A DNA stretch of 35,662 bases from Pseudoalteromonas sp. P1-25 (GCF_001401805.1 NZ_LKDW01000039.1:1-35662); one strand, 5' to 3'. Counted from the first letter of the stretch, positions 1-8,025 are shown. Numbers and translations are program-made. Notes: generated from the sequence alone by a model not told the origin.

Positions 1-252
1 GCGAGGTTTGTAACCTAGTGGGCTCGATAACTGCTCCTGCGTTATTCTAATGACTTACATCCATGTAAGAATAAGTAAAAACCGAGCAACAAAGAGTAAA
101 TAGCCCCTAGGAAGAACCCTTTGGGCAGCGCCTGTTTGGCATACATGCTACGTTATCGCCCAATTATGGGGAATAACCACACTACATAGGCTCTGCCTTA
201 CCTAAATACCAAACAGACTGCTGCAAGTTTAACCTTAAAAGTTCAACAGACC
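1..252. repeat. Non-coding structured segment, probable dispersed intergenic repeat
   Basis: No credible gene lies here. Two nested inverted repeats are visible. CTTACAT (54-60) and ATGTAAG (63-69) are separated by two bases, with TTATT (42-46) and AATAA (70-74) extending the stem around a bulge. CTGTTTGG (132-139) pairs with CCAAACAG (209-216) around a loop of about 70 bases that itself contains CCCAATTATGGGG. The segment sits just downstream of ycjF and ends a few bases before its stop codon. The overall look, with its stem-loops and a tail that resembles intergenic repeats of marine Alteromonadales, suggests a multi-copy element, but only one copy is in this window. It could equally be a 3' untranslated region or an RNA gene running off the edge. 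Confidence 0.45.
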
Positions 253-1281
253 CTATCGCGTTGGCTCGCCCTTTTTTCGGTTCATAATTTTATTGGCGAT
301 ACTTTGCACTGTGCCTTTTAACAAGCTGCGTTTATTTTCAAGCCTTGGCAGTGGGCGGCTAAGCTCCATTGCTTTGTAACCAATACGCGCTGTAAAAATA
401 CCGGCGCTTACACCTTGTGCAGCGCGCCCAGAAAGCTTGCCTAAAAGCTCAGCACTTAACGCTGTGGCTGCTAAATCAGATACAAGCTCAGCACTGCCTA
501 CAAACATCACTTGTTTTATAAGCATACGGTAGAGCTTAATACGGCTTGCGTAACCAAAACCAATGCCATAAATCTTACCAATTTGCTCAATCAACTTAGT
601 ACCGCGCCAAAGCACCGCCATCATGTCCACCAGCGCAAGGGGGCTTAGGGCAACAAGCAAGGCTGACTCTGTCGCAAAGCGGTTTATCAGCTTCTTAGCT
701 TGCGTGTCTTGCGTTATAAGTAAGCTATTGGCGTAAAGGGTCATTATTTCTTTATCGCTGTGGTGGCTAGCCACTTGATTTTTAAACGCTTCGAAGTTGT
801 CGAGCTGCTGGTGCTTATTTAGTTTTTCAAGCCAAGGTAATGCGCCGCCTACTTGCTCACTATTTAAGAGTCTGTCGGCTTCATGGCGGTGTAACTGATT
901 GCGCTTTAAACTGCGCAGCATTTTATATTCGCGCCAAAGCATGCGCCCAATTAATAGCACACCGCTTACCACCGCCGTTAAATATACGCTGCCTAAAATA
1001 ATCGACTGCTGAAATGCAAATACTAACGAATATGCAAACTCAAGCAGTACTAACACTAAAAAGCTTATAGCAAACACCCCTTTAAGCGTTTGCCACTTAG
1101 ATTTTTTATATACCGGCTCTAGGTCTATTTCTTCATCAAGAAGTTCTTCTTCAGGCTCTTCAATGTAATCACTTTGACCTTGAGTAATTATTTTTGCAGG
1201 GGCAAGCGTTGCCTCAACCTGCTCATCAGCTTGGGTATCAATTCGCCTACCCGCCTGAAATGTTTGCTGTGTGTCGTTCAT
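253..1281 (-). CDS. ycjF: YcjF/TIGR01620-type inner-membrane protein (DUF697 family)
   Basis: This 342-residue membrane protein resembles E. coli YcjF, whose molecular function is not established. An acidic, hydrophilic N-terminus (about 1-60) is followed by two adjacent hydrophobic segments near residues 68-90 and 95-113. A cytoplasmic helical stretch comes next, then a more weakly hydrophobic C-terminal half typical of DUF697 proteins (about 190-310). The start codon overlaps the ycjX stop by 4 bases (ATGA), which indicates translational coupling. Its position as the last gene of a psp–ycjXF unit fits a role in membrane-stress response. This placement is known from other gammaproteobacteria, but the biochemical role is unknown. 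Confidence 0.85.
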   Translation of the reverse strand: MNDTQQTFQAGRRIDTQADEQVEATLAPAKIITQGQSDYIEEPEEELLDEEIDLEPVYKKSKWQTLKGVFAISFLVLVLLEFAYSLVFAFQQSIILGSVYLTAVVSGVLLIGRMLWREYKMLRSLKRNQLHRHEADRLLNSEQVGGALPWLEKLNKHQQLDNFEAFKNQVASHHSDKEIMTLYANSLLITQDTQAKKLINRFATESALLVALSPLALVDMMAVLWRGTKLIEQIGKIYGIGFGYASRIKLYRMLIKQVMFVGSAELVSDLAATALSAELLGKLSGRAAQGVSAGIFTARIGYKAMELSRPLPRLENKRSLLKGTVQSIANKIMNRKKGEPTR

Positions 1282-2702
1282 GATAATTTGTCTCCTAACA
1301 GGTACTGCATCACATGATCAAGGCGAATATGTTTAAGTTGCTTATCGGGGTTTGGCATAGGTGCGAACGATAAAAACTCAAAGCCCTGCGCTGGCCACTC
1401 ATTTTTATGAAGCATGCGCTTTGGTGGCTGTGGAGGTAAATAAGTAAGCCAGTCTTGCTCGTTAAGTGGTTTGCCATAAATGCAATCTAACGTTTGGCCT
1501 TTATCGGCCACTTGGCGCGGCTGCGTTGCAGCAATTGACGACATGGCCATGGTTTCTATTTGTACGCCGTCAAATTTTAAGTGATTACTTTGCTCATGCA
1601 CGAGTGAATCCAGCAGCAGTGCTAAGTCTTTATGATGTTTAGCACTGATATGATCTGACTTGTTAGCTGCAAAGAGTATTTTATCTATGTTGGGTTTAAA
1701 TAAGCGCTTAAAAAAACCCGACTCGCCGTAATTAAAGTGAGCAAGTAATTGGTTTATAACACTACTTTGCTCTTGGAGTGTTTCGTGGCCTTCGTTTAAA
1801 GCGCTGAGTACGTCTACCAACACAATTTGGCGGTCAAAGTGTTTAAAGTGCTCATTATAAAATGGCTTAACCACTTCTTTTACATAGGCGTTAAAGCGCT
1901 TAATTAAATGCGCTAAGTTAGAGCCAGGCACTACCCCATCACTTTTTATATGCTGTGCATTTACTGGAAAAAACAACAAAAGCGGCGCACCTTGTAAGTC
2001 GCCTGGCATAAGCATTCGCCCAGGTTGTAACATGGCAAGCTTAGTATCTTTTTTAAGCCCTACCAGCATACTTTGATAAAGCGCTGCAATGTGCGCAAGT
2101 AAGCTTTCATCTACAGGGGCATCTAAATCAAGCTGTTCAAGCGCGTTTATAAATTCAGTAGAGGCGTTTACACGCGGGTACTGCAATAACAGCGGGTATT
2201 GTTGCTCGCACCACTGACTATAACTTTGCTCAAGCATGGGTAAATCAAGCAGCCATTCACCTGGGTAGTCAATAATATCTAAATACAGCGTAGATTGCGG
2301 CGAAAAATGCCCACGTAACCCTGAGGCACTTTGGTATTTAATGGCCAAACGCAGGGTGTTAATACGCTCGGTTGATGCAGGCCATGTAGGCTCCCCATCA
2401 CTTGGGAGTAAGGCATTAAGCGCCCGCGGATAGTCAAATGTAGGCACTTTTAACGCCTCTTGCGGTACCACTTTAGTGGCTATGTGGCGGTGCTCTCGCA
2501 TTACATCAAAAAACGGTAGGTTTTTATCATCACTTTGTGTGGTTAAGTGCTTAACAAGTGCAGTAATAAACGCGGTTTTACCACTACCACTTAGGCCGGT
2601 TACGGCCAATTTTACGTGTTGATCTAAACTACGATGAAGGGCTTTTTGGGCTGAACCTTTAATGCTTTTAAAGGTTTTTTTGGCAAATGAAGTGCTACTC
2701 AT
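1278..2702 (-). CDS. ycjX: YcjX-family P-loop NTPase (DUF463)
   Basis: The 474-residue protein carries a Walker A motif GLSGSGKT near residues 36-43, preceded by a short basic N-terminus. This is the hallmark of the YcjX family of GTPase-like stress proteins. A motif IIDYPGEW further on resembles a G3/DxxG switch, and the NKSD near residue 348 resembles a G4 motif, so guanine-nucleotide binding is plausible. The gene lies 57 bases after pspC and overlaps ycjF by 4 bases, so it is probably transcribed from the sigma-54 pspA promoter. There is no convincing Shine-Dalgarno sequence at normal spacing, and the start codon sits in the loop of a perfect 12-bp hairpin (see separate entry). Family membership is secure. 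The substrate and partner are unknown. Confidence 0.92.
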   Translation of the reverse strand: MSSTSFAKKTFKSIKGSAQKALHRSLDQHVKLAVTGLSGSGKTAFITALVKHLTTQSDDKNLPFFDVMREHRHIATKVVPQEALKVPTFDYPRALNALLPSDGEPTWPASTERINTLRLAIKYQSASGLRGHFSPQSTLYLDIIDYPGEWLLDLPMLEQSYSQWCEQQYPLLLQYPRVNASTEFINALEQLDLDAPVDESLLAHIAALYQSMLVGLKKDTKLAMLQPGRMLMPGDLQGAPLLLFFPVNAQHIKSDGVVPGSNLAHLIKRFNAYVKEVVKPFYNEHFKHFDRQIVLVDVLSALNEGHETLQEQSSVINQLLAHFNYGESGFFKRLFKPNIDKILFAANKSDHISAKHHKDLALLLDSLVHEQSNHLKFDGVQIETMAMSSIAATQPRQVADKGQTLDCIYGKPLNEQDWLTYLPPQPPKRMLHKNEWPAQGFEFLSFAPMPNPDKQLKHIRLDHVMQYLLGDKLS

Positions 2703-2750
2703 AATGGGCTAGCACTTCATTGATGCTGTTAATCACCGAATAAAGTGCTA
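2686..2750 (-). promoter_or_regulatory. Start-codon hairpin of ycjX with a competing upstream arm
   Basis: Positions 2686-2697 (AATGAAGTGCTA) and 2710-2721 (TAGCACTTCATT) are perfect 12-bp inverted arms. The 12-base loop (2698-2709) contains the ycjX ATG (complement at 2700-2702). A third element, AAGTGCTA at 2743-2750, could instead pair over 8 bp with 2710-2717. On the mRNA the order is upstream arm, middle arm, start codon, downstream arm, so two mutually exclusive folds are possible. A role in limiting or switching ycjX translation is inferred. Confidence 0.55.
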
Positions 2751-2759
2751 TTAAATCCT

Positions 2760-3161
2760 TTAAAGTTTGTTGATTTCACGGCTAACCGTAAACTCGCTTG
2801 AAGTAACATGGCGCTCCATATCTTGAAGGCGCGTGTCTATTCGCGCTAAACGCTCTTTTAAGTCTTGCAAAGCGCGGCGCGGTGGCTCGCCTTTTTGCCA
2901 AACTTTAAATTTAACCTCTAGCGGATCGTCAGTTTTAGTTGAGCTACTTGCATGTATAGTTGTGGGGTCTTTTTTATCTAAAATAAACCACGCTGCAATA
3001 TACGCTACCACAAATAATGGGCCACCCGTTAGCAGTACCGCACTAACAAAAATAATGCGAACTAACCATAACTCCATATTAAAGTAGTCACTTAATCCCG
3101 CACATACACCGGCAATTTTACCGCGCTGTGGGTCTCTTAATAATTCGCGTTTGGCACTCAT
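2760..3161 (-). CDS. pspC: Phage shock protein C, PspC
   Basis: PspC is an inner-membrane sensor and regulator that, with PspB, recruits PspA to the stressed membrane. The N-terminal PspC domain begins at the basic RELLRDPQRGKIAGVCAGLSDYF stretch. It runs into a hydrophobic segment VRIIFVSAVLLTGGPLFVVAYIAAWFIL, and the C-terminus (about 95-130) has heptad-like spacing. I chose the ATG at 3161 (N-terminus MSAKRELL, 133 aa), not the one at 3176. GGAG lies 9 bases upstream of it, and it overlaps the pspB stop in the usual ATGA arrangement, whereas the upstream ATG has no clear ribosome-binding site. Confidence 0.93.
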   Translation of the reverse strand: MSAKRELLRDPQRGKIAGVCAGLSDYFNMELWLVRIIFVSAVLLTGGPLFVVAYIAAWFILDKKDPTTIHASSSTKTDDPLEVKFKVWQKGEPPRRALQDLKERLARIDTRLQDMERHVTSSEFTVSREINKL

Positions 3162-3391
3162 ACTTTGCGTCTCCATTGTGGTGACTCTTGATCGAGTAAT
3201 GCTTCAAGAGTTTCTACTCTGTCAGCCATTTTTTCGGCCTTGTGGGCAAGTTCCAATAACTGGCGATGTTCATGCTCACTTAACCCTTGGCTCACTTGCT
3301 TTTTGCTCCGGTAATGTAAAATTAACCACAGTGGCGCAACAAAAATCATGAACAAGATAAAAGGTGCAATTAGTATCTCTGGATCAAACAT
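3158..3391 (-). CDS. pspB: Phage shock protein B, PspB
   Basis: A 77-residue protein of normal PspB length. A single N-terminal transmembrane helix (about residues 7-27) is followed by a charged cytoplasmic helix containing a leucine-zipper-like heptad (LSEHEHRQLLELAHKAEKMADRVETLEALL). PspB acts with PspC as the positive, membrane-bound arm of the Psp response. The gene lies 66 bases after pspA, with a hairpin in the gap, and overlaps pspC by 4 bases when the preferred pspC start is used. Confidence 0.93.
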   Translation of the reverse strand: MFDPEILIAPFILFMIFVAPLWLILHYRSKKQVSQGLSEHEHRQLLELAHKAEKMADRVETLEALLDQESPQWRRKV

Positions 3392-3430
3392 AATCCTCTC
3401 CTGACAATCCGTATTCGATGTTTAAGCAGT

Positions 3431-3449
3431 GGGGCACTTAAAGTACCCC
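3431..3449 (-). other. Intercistronic hairpin between pspA and pspB
   Basis: GGGG (3431-3434) and CCCC (3446-3449) flank ACTT/AAGT. On the mRNA strand the interior mismatch becomes a U·G wobble, giving a stem of about 7 pairs with a small loop. It starts 8 bases after the pspA stop. No uridine tract follows, so it is more likely an mRNA-stability or processing element or a weak attenuator than a full terminator. Confidence 0.45.
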
Positions 3450-3457
3450 TTTATAAG

Positions 3458-4117
3458 TTATTTATCAGCTAGCTTCTTTTTAAGTTCGGCAAGCTCATCA
3501 TCTATCTTTTCATTTTTTTGTAGGTCGGCAATTTCATCAGCAAGCGACTTTTTACCTAAATCGTAAGACTCTATTTGAGATTCTAGCCCATCAATTTTAG
3601 TTTCGTAACGCTCAAAGCGATTAAGTGCATCTTCTACCTTAGAGCTATCAAGCGCTTTTTTCACTTCAAGGCGCGACTCAGCCGAACGTTGGCGTAAAAT
3701 AATTGCTTTTTGACGTGCTTTAGCATCGGCTAGCTTTTCTTGTAGTGTGGTCACTTCTTGTTGAAGTTTCTCAATGTGAGACTCTACATGCTCAAGCTCA
3801 GACTCTACTGCCGCCACCGCTTCTGCCGATTTTTGCTTTTCAAGTAATGCTGAACGCGCTAAATCGTCGCGGTCTTTACTCAGTGCAAGTTCTGCTTTGT
3901 CTTGCCAGTCGCTTACTTGTGCTTTTAGTGTGTCTACACGACGTACTAATTCTTTTTTCTCAGCCAGTGTTTTAGCTGACGTAGAGCGAACCTCTACCAA
4001 TGTGTCTTCCATCTCTTGGATAATAAGACGAACCATTTTTTCTGGGTCTTCTGCTTTATCTAAAATGGCATTGATATTAGAATTAACAATGTCTGCAAAA
4101 CGCGAAAAAATTCCCAT
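3458..4117 (-). CDS. pspA: Phage shock protein A, PspA
   Basis: A 219-residue member of the PspA/IM30 (ESCRT-III-like) family. It has an amphipathic N-terminal segment (MGIFSRFADIVNSNINAILDKAEDPEKMV), then almost continuous charged coiled-coil helices to the C-terminus. In the characterised system PspA inhibits PspF in the resting state and binds or repairs damaged inner membrane under stress. The length matches the family. An AGAGGT ribosome-binding site (4125-4130) lies 7 bases upstream of the ATG. It is the first gene of the sigma-54-dependent pspABC–ycjXF unit and is divergent from pspF. Confidence 0.97.
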   Translation of the reverse strand: MGIFSRFADIVNSNINAILDKAEDPEKMVRLIIQEMEDTLVEVRSTSAKTLAEKKELVRRVDTLKAQVSDWQDKAELALSKDRDDLARSALLEKQKSAEAVAAVESELEHVESHIEKLQQEVTTLQEKLADAKARQKAIILRQRSAESRLEVKKALDSSKVEDALNRFERYETKIDGLESQIESYDLGKKSLADEIADLQKNEKIDDELAELKKKLADK

Positions 4118-4164
4118 AACATTTACCTCTGTAATATAAACTTAGTTGGTCTGCTGTAACTAGT

Positions 4165-4181
4165 ATCAATATGCTTGCCAA
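4165..4181 (-). promoter_or_regulatory. Sigma-54 promoter of pspA
   Basis: Read on the minus strand the element is TTGGCAAGCATATTGAT. It matches the -24/-12 consensus TTGGCAcgNNNNTTGcW with correct spacing and only two notable deviations, at the C after GGCA and at the C of the -12 GC. It lies about 48 bases upstream of pspA. This fits control by the divergently encoded enhancer-binding protein PspF. The AT-rich stretch 4182-4260 is where PspF and IHF sites would be expected; I could not pinpoint them. Confidence 0.85.
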
Positions 4182-4273
4182 CTTTTTAAAATCTAAAATA
4201 CACTTTATTTTCATTAAGTTAAACTAAATATACAAATTCCTTTAGTTATCCCTGATTATGAAATACACTAACT

Positions 4274-4310
4274 GTTAGCAAAAATGACCAAGAGTTAGGA
4301 AAAATGAGCC
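4274..4310 (+). repeat. 20-base imperfect tandem duplication of the pspF initiation region, with a 4-codon minigene
   Basis: GTTAGCAAAAATGACC (from 4274) and GTTAGGAAAAATGAGC (from 4294) repeat with a 20-base period. The downstream copy supplies the pspF AGGA ribosome-binding site and ATG (4304). The upstream copy has AGC in place of AGG, and its ATG (4284) opens a minigene ATG-ACC-AAG-AGT-TAG whose stop overlaps the pspF ribosome-binding site. CTAACTGTTAG (4268-4278) is a palindrome just upstream. Function is unproven. Confidence 0.6.
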
Positions 4311-5368
4311 AATATCGCCAACAGGATAATTTACTCGGCCAATCTGATAGCTTTTTAGCTGTACTTGATCAGGTATCGCAGTTAGCTAATTTAGATAAGC
4401 CGGTGCTTATAATTGGCGAACGAGGAACCGGTAAAGAGCTTATAGCCGCCCGTCTGCATTTTTTATCAAAGCGCTGGGATCAAAACTACGTAAAGCTTAA
4501 CTGTGCAGCCCTTAACGAAAACCTCCTCGAAAGCGAATTATTTGGTCATGAAAGTGGTGCATTTACCGGAGCAAGTAAACGTCACGAAGGCCGATTTGAG
4601 CGCGCTAACAGCGGTACTTTATTTTTAGATGAGTTGGCTAATACTTCCGCTATGGTACAAGAAAAGCTTCTTCGTGTTATTGAATACGGCGAATTTGAAC
4701 GTGTGGGCGGTAAACACACCGTAAAGGTAGATACGCGTTTAGTGTGTGCCACCAACGAAGATTTACCCCACCTTGCTGAGCAGGGCGAATTTAGAAGTGA
4801 CTTACTTGACCGCTTAGCTTTTGATGTTATTACCCTGCCCCCACTGCGAGAACGTCAAGACGATATTATGCTACTTGCCGAGCAATTTGCGATGAATATG
4901 GCCCGCGATTTAGAATGGGAGTTGTTTAGTGGCTTTACCTGCAGCGCCACCGAAACCCTGCTAAATTACGACTGGCCAGGTAACATTCGGGAGCTTAAAA
5001 ATGTAGTTGAGCGAAGTTTGTATCGTCATGGTAATGAACATATTCCCGTTCACCAAATTATTTTAGACCCATTTGAAAGCCGGTTTAGGCCCAAAGCGCG
5101 TATTAAAGCCCCAATTGCAGCACCAAGTGCATCGCCTGAGCCTATAGTCGTTACTGCGCCTAGTAGTGAAGCAAGTAACACGCGTAGTGCCCCGATTGAG
5201 TTCCCTTGTAGCTTAAAAGAGCGCTCTAACGAATTTGAAATAAATATGATTAATAAAGCGCTTGAGCATAGCCAATTTAATCAAAAGAAAACTGCAGAAA
5301 TCCTCGGTTTAACGTATCATCAATTACGTGGTTATCTTAAAAAATACAATTTATTAGAAGATAAATAG
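4304..5368 (+). CDS. pspF: PspF, sigma-54 enhancer-binding activator of the psp operon
   Basis: A 354-residue AAA+ activator without an N-terminal receiver domain, as expected for PspF. Visible motifs are Walker A GERGTGKE (38-45), the sigma-54-contacting loop GAFTGA (85-90), Walker B TLFLDE (105-110) and the arginine-rich sensor region LPPLRERQDD. The C-terminal Fis-type helix-turn-helix is near 327-350. A Pro/Ala/Ser-rich linker of about 40 residues (roughly 262-302) makes it longer than the 325-residue E. coli protein. It is divergent from pspA and its sigma-54 promoter. sapA follows after 9 bases, so pspF and sap are probably cotranscribed. Confidence 0.96.
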   Translation: MSQYRQQDNLLGQSDSFLAVLDQVSQLANLDKPVLIIGERGTGKELIAARLHFLSKRWDQNYVKLNCAALNENLLESELFGHESGAFTGASKRHEGRFERANSGTLFLDELANTSAMVQEKLLRVIEYGEFERVGGKHTVKVDTRLVCATNEDLPHLAEQGEFRSDLLDRLAFDVITLPPLRERQDDIMLLAEQFAMNMARDLEWELFSGFTCSATETLLNYDWPGNIRELKNVVERSLYRHGNEHIPVHQIILDPFESRFRPKARIKAPIAAPSASPEPIVVTAPSSEASNTRSAPIEFPCSLKERSNEFEINMINKALEHSQFNQKKTAEILGLTYHQLRGYLKKYNLLEDK

Positions 5369-5377
5369 TTAGAGGTT

Positions 5378-6991
5378 ATGCGAGTGCATAAAATACTACT
5401 TGTTTTACTAGCCAGCACACTAACCGGTTGCTTTGATAGTAAAGAAGAAATAATTGAAGAAAAAAACCAAGGCCTCGTTTATTGCGCCGAAGCGAACCCT
5501 GTATCGTTTAACCCGCAAGTAACAACCACCGGCTCAACGATTGATATTATTGCTAATCAATTGTTTGACCGTCTAATTAGTATTGACCCTGTTACCGCAG
5601 ATTTTAAAAGCGAGTTGGCTACCGACTGGAAAATTAGCAACGATGGTAAGTCGGTCACTTTTACGCTGCGTAAAGGCGTTAAATTTCATACAACGTCTTA
5701 TTTTACCCCTACTCGCGACTTTAATGCAGACGATGTTATTTTTACTTTTAGCCGATTGTTTGACGTGTACAACCCGTACCATTTTGTTGGCGATGCAAAT
5801 TACCCGTATTTTCAAAGTGTGGGGCTAGACCAACTAATTCGTAAAATTGTACGCGTGTCTGACTATCAAGTACGCTTTGAGCTATTTCATCCAGAAAGCA
5901 GCTTTTTAACTAATATGGCCACTGACTTTGCCGTGGTACTGTCGCAAGAATACGCCATGCAATTAAAAGCCCGCGATCAAACTAATTTGTTTGATCAGTA
6001 CCCTATTGGTACAGGCCCTTATATTTACAAAGAATACCGGCGCGATCACTTAGTGCGCTTTTATCGTAACCCACTTTATTGGAAGCACGATGTTGCCCTT
6101 GAACAGCTGGTTTACGATATTACGACTAACGGCACTACGCGCATTGCAAAAATGCTGACCAAAGAGTGCGATGTAACCGCGCACCCAAGTAGCGCGCAAT
6201 TGAGTATCTTAGCGCAGCGAGATGATATAAACGTTGAAAAAGAAACCAACCTTAATATTGGTTATTGGGCCTTTAATACAGAGCGCACCCCTTTTGATGA
6301 CATTAGAGTACGCAAAGCCCTTGCACATGCAATTGATATAGACAAAATAATGCAAGCTGTTTATTACGGAAATGGCATACGCGCGCAATCGATTTTACCG
6401 CCAACCTCGTGGGGGTTTGAGCCACAAGAAAACATTCCTATGTTTGACCCAGAGCTGGCTAAAAAACTACTTATAGAAGCGGGGTTACCGAATGGCTTTG
6501 ATATGACCATTTGGGCCATGCCGGTGAGTCGAATTTATAACCCTAATGCCCGCAAAATGGCAGAGCTGATGCAAAGCGATTTACGCAAAATTGGGGTTAA
6601 CGTAAGTATTGTAGAGTACGAGTGGAATACTTTTATTCAGCGTATAGGTGAGCACCGCCACGATAGCGTATTACTTGGTTGGGCTGCCGATACCCCCGAC
6701 CCAGATAACTTTTTTAGTCCATTGCTGAGCTGCACCGCCACGTTTAGCGGTAAAAACCCTGCTAACTGGTGTAACCCGCAATTTGACTTATTGCTTACCC
6801 AAGCGCTCGACACCACTGATTTAAGTTTACGTAAACAGTATTACGAACAGGTTCAAGCGCTCATTATGGATCAGCTCCCTTTAGTGCCTATTGCTCATGG
6901 CATGCGTTTTCAAGCAAATAGTGCCGATGTAGAAGGGATAACTCTTGGCCCATTTGGGGCTATTTCACTCGCAAACGCGAGGAAAAAATAA
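5378..6991 (+). CDS. sapA: SapA, peptide-binding component of the Sap ABC transporter (predicted lipoprotein)
   Basis: A 537-residue family-5 extracellular solute-binding protein (the DppA/OppA/SapA group). The N-terminus is a lipoprotein signal peptide with lipobox LTGC, so Cys18 is the predicted acylated residue. Family features include the early NPVSFNPQ segment, the RKGVKFHT stretch and the RVRKALAHAIDIDKI region typical of peptide binders. Sap systems have been linked to antimicrobial-peptide resistance and to potassium and polyamine handling; the substrate here cannot be read from sequence. It is the first transporter gene, 9 bases after pspF, and its TAA overlaps the sapB ATG by one base. 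Confidence 0.9.
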   Translation: MRVHKILLVLLASTLTGCFDSKEEIIEEKNQGLVYCAEANPVSFNPQVTTTGSTIDIIANQLFDRLISIDPVTADFKSELATDWKISNDGKSVTFTLRKGVKFHTTSYFTPTRDFNADDVIFTFSRLFDVYNPYHFVGDANYPYFQSVGLDQLIRKIVRVSDYQVRFELFHPESSFLTNMATDFAVVLSQEYAMQLKARDQTNLFDQYPIGTGPYIYKEYRRDHLVRFYRNPLYWKHDVALEQLVYDITTNGTTRIAKMLTKECDVTAHPSSAQLSILAQRDDINVEKETNLNIGYWAFNTERTPFDDIRVRKALAHAIDIDKIMQAVYYGNGIRAQSILPPTSWGFEPQENIPMFDPELAKKLLIEAGLPNGFDMTIWAMPVSRIYNPNARKMAELMQSDLRKIGVNVSIVEYEWNTFIQRIGEHRHDSVLLGWAADTPDPDNFFSPLLSCTATFSGKNPANWCNPQFDLLLTQALDTTDLSLRKQYYEQVQALIMDQLPLVPIAHGMRFQANSADVEGITLGPFGAISLANARKK

Positions 6992-8025
6992 TGATACTTG
7001 ATTATATATTACGCCGCCTTGGCTTGTTTTTATTCATGATTTTAATGCTCAGCATATTTACCTTTTCGCTGAGCTATTTATTCCCTGGTGATCCGCTTAG
7101 CAATTTAAGTGGCATTCCTAGTGGTAATTTTTCTCAACACAGTGAACTTGAAGATAAATACATGTATGACAGTAACTACGTTATGCAGTATTTAGCGTTT
7201 TTAGGACGTATATTCCAAGGAGATTGGGGCGTGTCGTTTGCCTCAGGAGATAACGTTTTTCAGCATATTTTAGATTTAATACCCGCAACATTAGAGCTGT
7301 GTGTTTATGCTCTTATTGTATCGGTTGTGGTAGGTGTACCAGCAGGCATTTTGGCCTCAGCATACACACGCCGCTGGCCGGATAAGTTAATTAGCTCTAC
7401 CACCATGATTGGCTACTCTATTCCCGTTTTTTGGTTAGCGCTGTTACTTATTATGATTTTTTCGCTCAAGCTGGGCTGGTTTCCTATGTCGGGTAGAATG
7501 GGGTTACTATTTGAAATACCATCTAATACCGGGTTTATATTAATCGATATTATGCTCGCGGGTTTCCCTTACAAAGGTGAGGCTTTTATAGATGCGCTGC
7601 ATCACTTAACACTACCAACCATAGTACTGGCCATGTTTCCTACCACTGTTTTAGTGCGCTTTACCCGCGACTCTATGCTTAAAGTAATGGATCAAAGCTT
7701 TATTAAAACAGCCAGGGCAAAAGGCCTTAATCGTCGTCAGTTAATCATGCATCATGCGCTACGCAATGCATTACTGCCGGTAATAAAACAAATAGGACTG
7801 CAATTTAGTACGCTTATTACGCTTGCAATGATAACTGAAGTCATTTTTTCTTGGCCAGGTATAGGCCGTTGGCTAATCGATAGCATTTACCAACGTGACT
7901 ACCCTGCTATTCAAGGCGGTTTAATGGCGGTCTCTATGTTTGTTATTATTGCCACTATTGTTGCCGAGCTTACATATACTCTGTTCGACCCAATTTCGCG
8001 GAATCAGGCACATGGTAAAGTTTAA
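6991..8025 (+). CDS. sapB: SapB, permease subunit of the Sap ABC transporter
   Basis: A 344-residue DppB-type inner-membrane permease. The N-terminus MILDYILRRLGLFLFMILMLSIFTFSLSYLFPGDPL is typical of the family, and about six membrane spans follow. The binding-protein-dependent transport signature (EAA loop) is visible as IKTARAKGLNRRQLIMHHALRNALLP, which contacts the ATPase. It starts within the sapA stop codon (TAATG) and overlaps sapC by 14 bases, so translation is likely coupled. Confidence 0.94.
   Translation: MILDYILRRLGLFLFMILMLSIFTFSLSYLFPGDPLSNLSGIPSGNFSQHSELEDKYMYDSNYVMQYLAFLGRIFQGDWGVSFASGDNVFQHILDLIPATLELCVYALIVSVVVGVPAGILASAYTRRWPDKLISSTTMIGYSIPVFWLALLLIMIFSLKLGWFPMSGRMGLLFEIPSNTGFILIDIMLAGFPYKGEAFIDALHHLTLPTIVLAMFPTTVLVRFTRDSMLKVMDQSFIKTARAKGLNRRQLIMHHALRNALLPVIKQIGLQFSTLITLAMITEVIFSWPGIGRWLIDSIYQRDYPAIQGGLMAVSMFVIIATIVAELTYTLFDPISRNQAHGKV

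Noticed and set aside
7940..8011. N-terminal extension of sapC from an ATG at 7940
   Set aside because: It lies wholly inside sapB in another frame, and the shorter start at 8012 gives the expected SapC length and overlap.
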